From Trichuris trichiura (taxonomy: Eukaryota > Nematoda > Enoplea > Trichinellida > Trichuridae): 64,000 bases of DNA. This document shows, in pieces, positions 42,871-54,289 of the stretch. How positions within the stretch are numbered: the stretch's first letter is position 1; each line of letters begins with the position of its first letter. The notes under the pieces were generated by a model. That model ran no database searches and was not told where the DNA came from. It was given only the letters and a program-made list of their open reading frames with translations. The stretch spans positions 3,100,001-3,164,000 of the forward strand of contig JBAJFE010000026.1 in NCBI GenBank assembly GCA_037903355.1, read 5' to 3'. Both the position numbers and the translations under genes were made by a program.

Positions 42871-45656
42871 ATTTGAAACGCTTTACTTATCTATACACGA
42901 CTAACTTAAATGAAGCACTACCTTCGTAAACTTTCTGCAACGTCTTAGTATTCATTCTGGGCTGCCATTTATGCTGGGTCAGAAGCTTAATGTTTGCTCT
43001 GACTTTAAAATGAAGCCTTTCCTTACTGCAAAAGAAGCAGTCACTTTAAACTCCCCATGAACCAGCAGATAAACAGCTAGGTAATGCTATCTGTTGTGCC
43101 CTAGCTTAATTGCTGCAAACACACTCTGAGACATTTTAATAACCGTTTGTTGAGTATACGATATCACGTAGGGTATAGACGTTGGGAATTGTGTTGAAAA
43201 TAAAAAATACAGGATAAACGTTTTGGTATTGAGGGATACGATACGTGATACCTCGACATCATGACTTTTTGATTACCACTTATCTCGACATATCGCACTG
43301 CAGACAGGTCCTGGAGGTCCAGGAATCTCCGAATTGTTACTCCTTTGGTTTCCGCAGTACAAACAGCATTCCGTAACTTTCTGTTAACGTAACGAAAACC
43401 CATAAGCCTATTGCGGAACACCCAGTTCTGAAACATAGTGAAATGCTGCTTTGATTGAACAAAGTTATCTTAAAATCACGGAAACAAGGATTGTTTCATT
43501 ACAATTCATGAAACGTCTAATCCAGGATTTTTCAAGGAGGTAAGGAACTGCAGCAAGAGCGGAGAGAGTCAGAGGGGTGACTGGGGCGCAGTAGAAGCTT
43601 GAGAGTGAAGAAACAGAATGGAAGAAAGTGATAGCCAGAACAGAGTGCAGAGGAAGAACCAGAGATGGTGTTTGCGGTGAATGGATAGAATGAAGAGGGC
43701 GTTCTGCACATTTGTTCCGAACCAAAGAATATGCCGAATGAATAGGCTATCCAGGAGCACTCAGAGTGGCCGTCGTTTCTCTTTCATTATCGCTGTCAGT
43801 CGAGCGAGTTCTCTTCGGTTTCGTTGCTGAGGCCAGTTAGTCGTTCGTTTTTGCTAATGTGTACTTATGCGTTACCGCACGTTTCTGCTTGAATAAAACG
43901 TATGCTACATTATTAACTTAGAGCACGCATGACTGCGCTAGTCCTACTGACGCATGCTGCATGAATAATGTGCCCGAAAACACTTAAGTCGTTCCCGCTT
44001 TCATGGGATTCACCCGTCGTTCATGCCAGACTCATGAACAATGCATAGCATCTGCGGTTAATCAGGAGAGAAGAAGCGGAGAAAGGAAGCAGGAAAGACA
44101 GAAATGGCACTAGAAATAAGCAGGTTTTCCCTCCCTAACCATGCGAAGAAGATTGGGTCAAATAAACGCTAAAGATCTGGAAACTACAAAAGTAGTACCA
44201 TAGCGGGTAATAGGTTTCACAAACTTTAAGCTACTAAACCTTCACCTACTTTCAGGTAAATATGGCTGCAGCCGAACAGTATGTTGGCAAGGAAATATTG
44301 TTAACATTTTGAATTTAAACGACATGGCTCTCAACAAGTTGATTCTCTGCTTTTAAAGTGACTTCGTTATTTCTGTCCTAGTTCATTCATTAACTTTTCG
44401 GTAACTTTAACCAGCTATTTTTTATTCCGTGTGCAGTGACAGCTTTTCTGCTTTTTTTGTTCACTGAACCTACAATATCATTCTGATTTTTAAATTTTTT
44501 CTACGTCAGGCCCGCAATTTTTGCAATATAACTAGTAGAAACCATTGTGAGCAAGTTCTAGGAGAGAGCTGCAGCCCACTGAAAGGAATAAGCAACTCAG
44601 CTTATGCCATTCAGCATGATCCGCTTCCTTATGTTGCTCATAAAATCGAGCAGTTAAACTGATATTCCCATAAGCAGTTCGTCCTAGCCTTCTACGAAAT
44701 TGTTATCACAATGTTTACAAGTTATCAAAGTTTACCTAAATTATCAACGCGATGGCATTCTAATGGGTCATCAATGAAGACTTGTTTGTTGTTCAACTGC
44801 CCTTCAATCACTCAACCTTGCAAAGTCCTGCCTGACGTATTTATTAACACGGATTTTTTCCATCGTAAAGAATACGGAGCTGCCATTTAGTTTCACATGA
44901 AAGTTGTTATGACTGTTGATTAGGTAAGAAAACTTGCAACGAAACCGAATTGTTGTCATATTTGGCTAGGATCATTCTTCAGCCAACATCTGCACAGTAA
45001 AAAGGGGCAGGCAGCAGCGACAGCCTTAATGCCTGCAATAGCATTTTGCAGTGGGAGTAAATATTTGAGAGAATTACCTTTAGCCAAGAAAGGTTCTCAT
45101 AAAACTTTTAGAGTTATTCGCTTTGAAAGTATTCTACTGACAAGTGAACAAGAGGTAAGACATGCATGCACAGTGTATTTTCTCCTTTCGACCCTTCGAA
45201 CAAAAGTGTTTTCTCTTCTCAACGTTTAAGCGGCGTTACATAAATACTGTTTGTAAGGATAGTCCAGCGATAGAGCGTGTTCCTATAGCGCGTTTTCGTT
45301 TACACGATATTTTGAAATTGTAGTATTTCCTGAAGCTTTTTCCTCAGCTTATTAACGGGCAACTGTTTATTGCTAAGAACATTTGCTTCAGAATGGTGGC
45401 AAACTAACATGTAAATATTTTGTTAACGTAGCATCTCACGTAACGCGATTCTGTTTCCGCTCATACGCGATTTTGCCGGCTGGAAAGCGTTAGCGTAAGG
45501 CAAAGCCCTGCTGTACTTTTCATCTGATGAGGAAGAACACTGGTCGCGTTTTGCTGTTATGGGCATTCTATGGTGAAGCAGTGATTCTATTGTGACAAAA
45601 AACGATTATGATTCGTATCAGGTTTTATAATCTCAGAATAAACATTAATAACATCG
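42871..45656. other. Intergenic; possible LTR-like tail near 43.9 kb
   Basis: No gene recognised. About 43740-43915 has LTR-like texture (a GC-richer stretch followed by AATAAAACG and an ACA end), but no 5' end or target duplication could be matched. Confidence 0.35.
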
Positions 45657-46213
45657 TAGAAGCTTGAAAAGACGTATTGAAGCAATGCTTGACTCGTTTT
45701 TAGCGGAAATTTGTCCTGGACTTCATCCGCGACTTTAAAGACTTTTAATCTTAAGCTATGTTCAGCTGGCAAACAGGCAGGCTTTAAAAAAGTGGAGTAT
45801 GAGAACGTTAGAAACATTTTGAATCGTCAACTGGATGAGTTGGCTACCGAGCAGCTCCATAGGAAGCAGAAGGGAAAGAAGAAGCAGATAATGATGAAAC
45901 AATTAACCAGCGTTGAACGATCAGATGCCTGAGAAACTATCGAGAGGCGGTTAGATTGACTTGAAGGCGATAACCATAATGTAGAACAAATGAGGATAGC
46001 CAAAAAAGATGCCTCAGCTTGAGACCTAGAGCTGAGCCGTGTAGGCATGTGGAATTGGGGCCAAAACATTTATTTGTTAAGACAACTGCTGCACCAAAGA
46101 AAAGCATGTGCGAAGCAGAAGCTCGAATTATATTTTACTGCAATGAAGAAATATTGTCAGTTCGATGAAGTGCTACCTTCTAGGTTTAATAGGACCTCAG
46201 TTCGCCCTTAACT
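45657..46213 (+). pseudogene. Lys/Arg-rich helical reading frame interrupted only by TGA
   Basis: From the TAG near 45657 to the TAA near 46211 a single frame is interrupted by five TGA codons and no TAA or TAG. The translated text is protein-like and rich in charged residues: VEYENVRNILNRQLDELATE, KQKGKKKQIMMKQLTSVE, then ETIERRLD, QMRIAKKDA and KKYCQFDEVLPSRFNR. Most TGAs fall where Arg (CGA) would suit the amphipathic pattern, as expected from C-to-T decay of CGA codons. The family is not recognised. A chance run is possible, so confidence is modest. Confidence 0.4.
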
Positions 46214-47429
46214 AAAGACAGTGAGATAAGAAAACGAGTCGAATGAACCTCTGTTCTTTTCTGCGTACGTGGCCATTCATTTTAAAACTGAGAGAACCCG
46301 TTTCCATAAGCTAAATAAGAACGCATATCGCTACTGAAAGCTACTTGGAACTTTATTTGCTGTGAAGAGTTCTATCAGAAATGTTACTCAGTTAAAATAT
46401 CACCACCATAAAGCATTTTATTTAGATATTGTGAAAGAGGATTCATACGTCGGTGCGCATAGCAGTTGAATAAACAGCATACTTACAAAATAATTCCTTC
46501 TTCTACGCAGTTTAGTGAGTATGTTTCACTGTTGTTATTTATAAGTAAGCAATTTTTCTGACCCTTTAAACCAAATTGTCATTTTCCTATAATTTACATA
46601 TCTCCTATAATGAGATTTCACATAACGCGAGATTTTCTAGGATTTTCAAATCACCAAATTCTCGTGTTATACGAAAAATGCATGTACATGCAAGGATACA
46701 TACCGTGGGAAGGTGCTGTTGCTCAGCGGTAAACGTCGAGCATTCGATGTTTTTTTCTTCACCTGCGACCAGCGTCGTAAGTTGGCAATACAACGCGATT
46801 GTAAAGTAAAGTGCTAAAGCAGTGATTTTCAAAAGGCCGCTAGCGCCCCTAGGGGTCCTGGATAATTTACAGCACTACTGAGAAGAAAATAAGTGAAAGC
46901 TCCTTTTAGACGCTTGTTGAGAGGTGGTTATAATGCAGAACGCAGATGAATAAAAAAAAATCTTCCGGCAGCTGAAATAATTCTCTCCACCATGATCCCG
47001 TGTTCTTGTAGGAGAACACTTGCGCCAAGAACTAAGGTTTCGATTCACTGAACTGTTTACTGATGTAAGCGAGTATACGTCAAAGGAAAGAGTCTCGTTG
47101 GGAAAAACAGTGCCTCCTCATATACACCGTGATGATCCCATTAGCGATGTCCCTGAATTCACTTTGGCGCGACCTTGTAATCAGCTTGCATTTGAGGGAC
47201 CACATGCCGCGACTGGTCTCACCCGGGACGCTGGTCGCTGCACCCACTAAGGCGCGACCGCATTTGGGTCACACTGGTGCGACTATTCAGAGCGGTCTCC
47301 ATGCTGAGCGTCTTTGCTTTGTGCTCTGCGGGATTTCATCCTCCCGCTGACACCGTCACAGTTCTGTAGGCTAATTGTGTATGCAAATCGCTTGTCTGAA
47401 CTGTGCTTCCAGGCGCGCCCAAACGTGAT
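46214..47429. other. Intergenic with a hAT-like end
   Basis: CAGTGATTTTCAAAAGG at about 46820, followed by GCGCCCCTAGGGG, resembles the start of the hAT MITE family. The other end is not evident. No gene was recognised. Confidence 0.4.
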
Positions 47430-47468
47430 GCGCTGAAGACGGGAAAAGTAGTTTCCTGAAAGCTTCGC
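47430..47468 (+). ncRNA. Hammerhead-ribozyme-like core
   Basis: CTGAAGA (47433-47439), stem II CGGGAA with TTCCTG (one G-U), GAAAGCTT (47458-47465), stem I GCG/CGC fully paired. The core is intact with U at the cleavage position. No inverted partner is visible nearby. Its closest relative is the 53-kb element. Confidence 0.65.
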
Positions 47469-48744
47469 TCAATAAAACGATTACACGGGCTGAACACTCC
47501 GGGCTTACAGTATGCATGAGCCATCACTCAGCCTTTTCCATTTTTGCATTTTCTTGTGACTTCGGAAAGCATTGATAAGGCTGTAAAAACAGACAAGAAT
47601 TGCCGTAAACCATCCGCTTAAGGTATTTATAGGAGCGGAAGAGTTACGCCAGGCGAACACTAGCGAGACGGGAAGTACTGGAGGCGCTGGCGTGGAAAAA
47701 GTTGAGGAATTGTGTGCTGAAGCAACTAAACTGATCGCCACCTATTGGTAAACGTTCTGTCTTTGCCCTATCACTATTAACGCGAAGAGCCCTATCGTAA
47801 GCTGAATTATTGTCTTAAGACGATGAGGAAAGGAAATTTTTAAGAGCTTTCCGCCTGCTTGTAATGAACAATTTTTGGTAAGTGTCACTCTCTGATCCCT
47901 TATATAAACCTGCAGCTGTACCCGTTTCTTCGTCAGAATTCGTGCTCATAAAAAAGAATTAAGTGGGTTCACTAAATGTGTCTTTCTACTTCATCACTCA
48001 AGGGCTTTCCAATAGCCAGTAGTAGCGGAAAAGATATAGCCACGCAAATATCAGTTTCACACACTGTTACACCATTCTATTCATGGTTCAGAACAGTTAC
48101 CCTAAATCTTTTAAATTATTTCGCTTCAGTGCATGGAAAGTAAAGCCAAGTAAATAATTCCTCCTTCGTCGCTGTGTCTGAATTGTTATTGCATTGAGTC
48201 ACTACTTGTAACCTTCACTGACGGGCTGCGAAATCGAAAAAGTGGTAGAAGAAAACGTTGACGCCATATTCATTCAAATTTTCTAGCGTCTGAAAGCGAC
48301 GTTATATTAAAAATCAATGCATTAGATACATTCTTTTTGCCGTCCCATGATTCACCATCTGTGACGGTGGGGGTTATAAAGGGTATGTTATGCAGTAGTA
48401 CTAGCGTATGTGACACAAACCTTATACGTTAAAACCAAGACAAGCAAAATGGGGCAAGCTGAGTCTCTCGTATCCAACTATATGTCGTAGGGAGCATTAA
48501 AAAAGAGCTCTCCAAATGGAAACTGACAACTGACTCATGGCTTCCTATCTTGGATGAGAAGATTCGATGACTGGTCAGAATTTTTCATTTCTGTTTACAT
48601 TTTGGAAATGCACCCAATCTACATAAGTCTTCACGACAGGCTAACGAGTGCTGCAGAACATCAATGTGACCATATGTGACCGCTCGTTTTTTGCATAGGA
48701 GAAACAGGCAGTGCTTCATCATATCAACTCTTGGGGCACCTAGT
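47469..48744. other. Intergenic, no recognisable feature
   Basis: Only short unsupported frames. Confidence 0.5.
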
Positions 48745-48758
48745 TTGTCTGACATCGT

Positions 48759-48842
48759 TACCACCATCGCTGACGACGGGACACGGTTAGTTCTGAAAGC
48801 TACGAAACACTAAGTGTATTGCTCTGAATTTTTCCTTAATAA
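48759..48842 (+). mobile_element. Minimal (~84 bp) hammerhead-family insertion with direct repeats
   Basis: TTGTCTGACATCGT is found at 48745-48758 and again at 48843-48856, bracketing a unit made of one ribozyme-like core and about 40 bases of tail. The core has CTGACGA (48770-48776), stem II CGGGAC/GTTCTG, GAAAGCTA (48795-48802) and stem I TCG/CGA. The tail ends CTTAATAATTG, like the arm of the 26.2-kb palindrome. The last bases may belong to the element, so the duplication is 11-14 nt. Confidence 0.85.
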
Positions 48843-48856
48843 TTGTCTGACATCGT

Positions 48857-51150
48857 GTGAAAACGGCGGACAGTATCTGAAAACTGTTACCATAACGCAC
48901 TGAAGCCATCCATAATTGCTTAATGCTGGTATCGCAACAGGAAACTCTCTTCAAGCGTTTTTAGTTTATGATAGATTTCACCAGCACCAAGGTTGTGTGC
49001 TGAGAGAGTCGCCTTTGCTGGATGGAATTTAAAAAATCTTTTTTAATAACATTCAACTCTACCACCAACCGCGATAACAGCATCAAACTGACCAAGTTGT
49101 GGACGCGCTTCATTCTGCATGCGATTTTGCCTCTTGCCTTAAACAGTTGGTTCAGGCAAGTCAATGTCGTTCACAACGTCGTTGTGCTTTCCGCTATTTC
49201 ATGAACGAAGTTCGTATGATTACCAAAGAACGTGACAGAATAACCGAGACGATTAAGAATATCGACACTGAAGAAACTAATGATCAAGAACGAAAGAAGT
49301 GGAGCAAGAAGATGTTGAAGATGGAGGTAGCATGAACGGGTCTGGAAAGCTTCGTGTACGTTTATCCGTTTTCCCGTTTGAGAAAGCTGACAGTTCCATT
49401 TGAGTGATCAGCTCGTAGCCTTACGAACTTTCTTAGCCCATCATTGGTGAATAATCCGATTATACGGTAATGACGGATCGAGAAAAGTCTGAAAAGTACG
49501 GGTTGCTCGCCTAAATAAGTCGGTCACATTTGACGAATGAGAAAATCCCGTAAGAAACCTAGGATCAAAAAACTTTGGCTAAAATTTTTTCATGATGAAA
49601 TAATGAAGAAATATATATAGACCAGACAGAAACCCCTTCTCTTCTTTTTCCTTCTCGTTTTGGGCCAGAGCCAATTGGCAACTTGTTTTCACGTGCGATG
49701 AAATTGTCGCCCAAACGTATGGGTCCAGCTTAAACCTGTCGTTGCTTGGTCATATCACACGTTCACCATCTTCATGTAAACGCGGTTTATAGGACTGGAA
49801 GTGTCATGCAACCTCCACAGTTTTTGATAAATAACGGCAGTTTTATGCTTTTTAGGAATAATAAACCCATGCGACTTGGTCAGGCAGCAACAAAACATCA
49901 TATTTTTTAACATGCAAGTTGATTAATATGGACACAATCAACTGTTCATGCTTTCGCAAGCCACATTTTTCTGGTAGTATCCTGGTAGGGGGTTCTCGAC
50001 ATACGATGCCATTTCGTTCCATGCGTTCCATTGTAAGTCGAGACCATCCCAAGTTGAGACGCATAATCGATACATTTAAAGTCAAAGCCTGGTCGCGGTG
50101 GCGGAGTTCTTCTAGTCGAGTTTCTGCATTAGCCTTCATTGGCCACACATTGGTTCCTTTACCGTAAGCTAGGCCATTACATGTGCATACGCTGAAAGCT
50201 TGAACCCTTCATCTCTGTTGATAACTGTATCAGCAGAAAAAACTAAAGGGCAGCGAAGTGTGTATGCAAAGTAGCCAACTAACGGAATGATTCAGGCTCA
50301 CGAACCAAATCAGATACTCATACATTAGGGAGGCTTGTGAGGGCCTGACCGTCAGTCTGGCATGCCAGACACCGCGTTAAGGTGCTCTACGCATGTAAGC
50401 ACGTTGCAAAAGAGGCTACAGTGCCCTTAACAATACTTTGACGATAATACAAGCTCAGTCCTGAAAGTTAAGTTTTCATGATTTCAAGTGCGATGAAAAC
50501 TTTCTCATTTTTTCGTTCACGCTAGCTGAATAAGCAGGTAAAGCTGCAATCAACACCGTGGAACTATACTGTTGCCAAAGAAGTTTAATCTTTAAAGACC
50601 TATATCATGTCAGAAATGGAGCTGTTTCAGAATAACTGAGAGTCACTGCTCATACTTCACCTGCAGACGTATTGCCGTTAATTGCAAATAATACGCCTGC
50701 TTAAGAACAAATGTTCAACCAACAGTTGTTAGAGCAGTACTGACTGAAAAAAACTAATACATTGAATTTGCCTGTTTTAATGATCTGAGCTTCTAGAGTG
50801 AGCTTATTCCATTGTCAGCGACCATGCATTTAAAACGCTTACACTTGATAAGACCTTGCATATCACTGAAGTATTTAGCGATGAATAGGACCAATCAAAA
50901 ATCCTCAGTCACTCACTAATAAGCCCATATTTTATTGGTGACCAATCATCTGTTTTTGTTCAGAATGGTGACTTCCTATTGCTAGCAGTACTCGCGCTTA
51001 AACCGTGTAGGCAGCTATTTGTTTTTTCAATTCACCTGCAGTACAGTTTTAGCCATACAAGACTTTTGACATCAACAGAAGAATGAAGATAACAGCTACC
51101 TGGATCAAGTGATCATTACTTCATTTATCCATAATTCATTAAAGGGAAAC
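48857..51150. other. Intergenic, unsupported short frames
   Basis: No recognised gene. Plus-strand frame 49099-49335 ends in a Lys/Glu-rich stretch but has no family signature. A minus-strand frame is listed separately. The last part is the upstream region of the DC-STAMP gene. Confidence 0.45.
49852..50148 (-). CDS. Unrecognised open frame, 98 codons
   Basis: The frame opens upstream of its ATG with AYGKGTN, then MWPMKANAETRLEELRHRD, and ends LLPDQVAWVYYS. The composition is protein-like (mixed charged and aliphatic residues, no low complexity), and the base composition is richer in G+C than its flanks. I do not recognise a family. It could be an exon, a relic of a retroelement or chance. 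Confidence 0.25.
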   Translation of the reverse strand: MWPMKANAETRLEELRHRDQALTLNVSIMRLNLGWSRLTMERMERNGIVCREPPTRILPEKCGLRKHEQLIVSILINLHVKKYDVLLLPDQVAWVYYS

Positions 51151-52755
51151 ATGTTGAAGCAGTTGCTCCTATGTGCAGTTATAAGTTTTGGATTTTCTGC
51201 AGTATTTTTGGCTTGGCTGCCATGGCAGGAGTCCTGCAAATTTACCGTCACGCTGTCAGTCAGTTTGGGCATTGGATTAATTACGTTTGTGATCACATGC
51301 ATCTGGCCACGCGTTCGCAACATACTTTTGCTATCAGCGTTATATTTGCCCACTAAAACTGGGAGGACATTGATGCATGGTTTTATCCTCAGCCTGATAA
51401 TTGGCGGTCCTCTTACCAGTTCTTTAAGATATCTACTTCAAATCAGTTCAGCTGTACAATGTGCAAGCCAAGTCAATATTGAAAAAGAACAAAATCTGCG
51501 ATCGATTTACGAGACTGCGTATGTGCAAATGTTTCAAAAGATAAATGAAACGGTTGACACTTGGCAAAAAATAGCAAGTTCCGTTGATGCTACCACTCTA
51601 CCATTAATCAGGGATGTCCAACAATTGAACGATGACTATGAGTTTATGTCCTCTGTTGGGGTAAAAGTAAAAGCAACGTGCATGGAAACACTGAATGATA
51701 TATACCAGCATTGTAGCCAAAAAGTAGCTGCAGTAAAAGAATACTGTGAAGATATTCTTTCTCTTTCTCAGCAAAAGAGCACTGTTTCCAAAGAAGACTT
51801 TAGGTATCTCAAGGAACTGAAGAACCAAACTCGGGATTCACCTGACGAAGTGGGACAGCATAATAACTTCGACTCTTTTTCATATCTCTTCGATTTGCCA
51901 ATAACATTTTGCCAAAAACTGGACCTCACAATGCATATGTGCAAACCAATTAAGTCCGGGGAAAGAATTTGCACTACAGTAGCTGATCCTTATCAACGCA
52001 TGAAGCGAATTGCATTGGATAGTTTCGATCATTTGAAAAAATTTCGCTCCTTCTTTTCGAGCCAGGATCCTACTGAAAATAAGTATGGCACTGAAATTTC
52101 ATCCCCACAAATCGACCACATCAAAATGGTTTCTAACGATAACTTTGGATTCACTGTCACTTTATCCTACACAATAATAATGCTCAATTTGATAAAATAT
52201 AGTTGCCTTGTTGCTTTCTTGGTTATTCCGGTTGCCATTTCTGCATCTCAGTACAATTCCAGCAACAAGTGGATCAACGGTGAAAATGACATGGCCAGTC
52301 GAAGGTGCTCTGAACATAACAAAGCTGAAGCAGGTGACATTCTGCAAACCTTTATTCATCTGAGCTTTTCTATAGCTATTTTATTACTGGAAAGAACTCT
52401 TTATGCTTGCTTACGACAGATTTATGACCACTATTATGGGGGCAGATCACATCATCTTCAATCAAATATAACTTCTCAGCTTTATGGTGCAAACAGGATG
52501 CTGTCTAATTCAATGGAAAAAGGTGATAATATTCGCAAAATGCTTAACACTTTCCTTCGTCAGTTCGAGTCATTATTGCTTTACGTCGATGATACCTTTC
52601 TAGATTGCTTACGCAGTCCACTTCCTCCAACGTCCTTCCTGTGGTTATCACTCTTGTGTTTTCTGTACCTACTTGTAACTTTCTTGCTTTTCGTAAAACG
52701 TCGGTCATTTCAGATCCGTCAAAAATTATTAGAGAGCACAGTTGCTGATGATTGA
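51151..52755 (+). CDS. DC-STAMP-domain membrane protein (SPE-42/SPE-49/DCST-like), intronless
   Basis: The only long uninterrupted frame in the window. The start is the first in-frame ATG (51151), giving 534 residues; the frame is open to a TGA near 51070 but has no earlier ATG. Hydrophobic segments lie at about residues 3-25, 30-52, 70-95, 335-375, 400-425 and 495-517. Segment 3 carries TKTGRTLMHGF..GGPLTSSLRYLLQISSAVQC, the DC-STAMP-type block (GRxLL..G..L.GP..N). The region after it is long, Cys-containing and extracellular. The last part has FLDCLRSPLPPTSFLWL before the final membrane segment. Family members (DCST1/2, Drosophila sneaky, nematode SPE-42/SPE-49) act in sperm at fertilisation or in cell fusion. 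The C-terminal RING of DCST proteins is absent. Confidence 0.88.
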   Translation: MLKQLLLCAVISFGFSAVFLAWLPWQESCKFTVTLSVSLGIGLITFVITCIWPRVRNILLLSALYLPTKTGRTLMHGFILSLIIGGPLTSSLRYLLQISSAVQCASQVNIEKEQNLRSIYETAYVQMFQKINETVDTWQKIASSVDATTLPLIRDVQQLNDDYEFMSSVGVKVKATCMETLNDIYQHCSQKVAAVKEYCEDILSLSQQKSTVSKEDFRYLKELKNQTRDSPDEVGQHNNFDSFSYLFDLPITFCQKLDLTMHMCKPIKSGERICTTVADPYQRMKRIALDSFDHLKKFRSFFSSQDPTENKYGTEISSPQIDHIKMVSNDNFGFTVTLSYTIIMLNLIKYSCLVAFLVIPVAISASQYNSSNKWINGENDMASRRCSEHNKAEAGDILQTFIHLSFSIAILLLERTLYACLRQIYDHYYGGRSHHLQSNITSQLYGANRMLSNSMEKGDNIRKMLNTFLRQFESLLLYVDDTFLDCLRSPLPPTSFLWLSLLCFLYLLVTFLLFVKRRSFQIRQKLLESTVADD

Positions 52756-53005
52756 AATGACTTGCCAGTCGAAGCACTTTTCATCTACATTATTTTTAGT
52801 TAACCTTACTAAAAGTGGTTTTCTCAGTATGGCACTAGTTCGCTATCTACTGAAGCAGTCTCACATTACCTGCTGGCCAACTGAATAAAGCAGTTCTTTT
52901 TTGGTAGCCTCGTTATACTGACTTTACCATTTCATGGGCTAACTGATCAACTCTAGAAACTGTCATTCATGATGTTTTGCAATTTTCAATCTAAAACTGT
53001 TAGAA

Positions 53006-53561
53006 AATAACGGTGATAGGGAGGTGCTACCCGTTTAACGTTTATTCAGCGAAGCTTTTAGAAAACGCTGGTTCCCGTCTTCAGCGAATGAAAGAATAGC
53101 AGAGTGTATGCTGGCACATCAACAGTCGGACTAGTTAATTTATAAGGCCGAATTTTTGGGAGATTTTAAATGGGTTAAAACATTAAAAAAGGGGGGACGG
53201 GATAAAGGAAAGGGAAGTGTAACATAAATCAGGGCAAGGGGATTTTTTTTCAATAAGGCTTTTGGTTTCCCAGTAGGGTGATCGCCAAGAAAGATTTTCA
53301 GACATTTTTCCCTTTTTAAAATTCCTCCTCCCTGATTTCTGTTGTACTTTTCTTTCTTCTACCCCCTCCCCCTTTTATAATGCTGTAAACTGTTTAAAAC
53401 CTGCCGAGAATTCCGCCCTTTAAACTAATTAGTTTGACTAGTGATGTGCCAGTATACGCTCTGCTATTCTCTCATGCGTTGAAGACGGTAACCGGCGTTT
53501 CCTGAAAGCTTTGCCAAATAAAGCGTTTGACTGGTAGCACCTCCGTATCACCATTATATTC
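53006..53561. mobile_element. Long palindromic element with two hammerhead-like cores
   Basis: Arms of about 270 bp (left from ATAACGGTGATAGGGAGG, right to CCTCCGTATCACCATTAT) are centred near 53285, where a purine-rich strand pairs with CCCTCCCCC-type sequence. Left core on the minus strand: CTGAAGA (53078-53084) with AAGCTT. Right core on the plus strand: TTGAAGA (53479-53485) and GAAAGCTT (53504-53511). In the right core C3 has become T; in the left core stem II and GAAA are altered. Confidence 0.8.
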
Positions 53562-53706
53562 TTTCACATACTCGTTAGAAGGAGCTTCATTTTCCATGCA
53601 ATTTAAAACAGTTATTCATTTCAATAAAAAATTTTTGCCAAACATTTAGCCGTCCTTAAGTAGATTGTGAAGATTCAAACAGGCATTACAAGCAGCTACA
53701 ATATTT

Positions 53707-54032
53707 TGTGATGAACAGCGTGGCGGAAATTACGGAAACTGCTTCCTGCACGACGGGCGGTGAAAGCGACGATCTCTGCAAGACAAACCTTGAAAGTGAC
53801 TCGCGCAGGGCGGTCTCCGGAAATAGCTGTCAGGACACGCGCAGGGCGGTCACCAGAAACAGCCGCCAGATGTCACCTGGCCTACGAAGTGACGCTCAGC
53901 CCCCGCCAAGATAAGGAGTATATAAAAAGCACTTACGGAGGGTTAAGGGAGTGAAGGAATTCACGTTGTGTCGGTAGAATAAAGTGTTTGACAACCCTTT
54001 CCTGCGTGCGTTTGTCAACTGCGTTTACTACA
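53707..54032 (+). mobile_element. Solo LTR with 5-bp target duplication
   Basis: Begins TGTGATGAAC and ends TTTACTACA, with TATTT on both flanks (53702-53706 and 54033-54037). Inside are an imperfect internal duplication around GCGCAGGGCGGTC, a TATA box (GTATATAAAAAG near 53920) and a poly(A) signal (AATAAAG near 53978), in promoter-to-polyadenylation order. Confidence 0.9.
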
Positions 54033-54289
54033 TATTTTCAGTTACAAAACCTTTTTATATATGATTACACTTTATTTTTTTCTTAGCATGCGCTTTATTT
54101 TAAAAGACATTTGAAACTGGCTCGTTATATCTGTTGCAAGCGAAACAGTGCGATTAATCGTCACAGAGTACATTTGAATATCTGTTAATTACCAGCATCG
54201 CTCAGGATTGTACCTATCGTACAGCAGGCAATTCAGTTGACATAAGTGATTCGTTGTTCACTGATTGTCGTACTTTGGTTAAGTTGCAG

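Noticed and set aside
43740..43915. Possible third solo LTR of a different family
   Set aside because: AATAAAACG and an ACA end are present, but no matching TGT start or target duplication could be found.
46705..46750. tRNA-like string GCTCAGCGGTAAACG
   Set aside because: Resembles a D-arm/A-box only; no matching acceptor stem or T-arm with GGTTCGAATCC follows.
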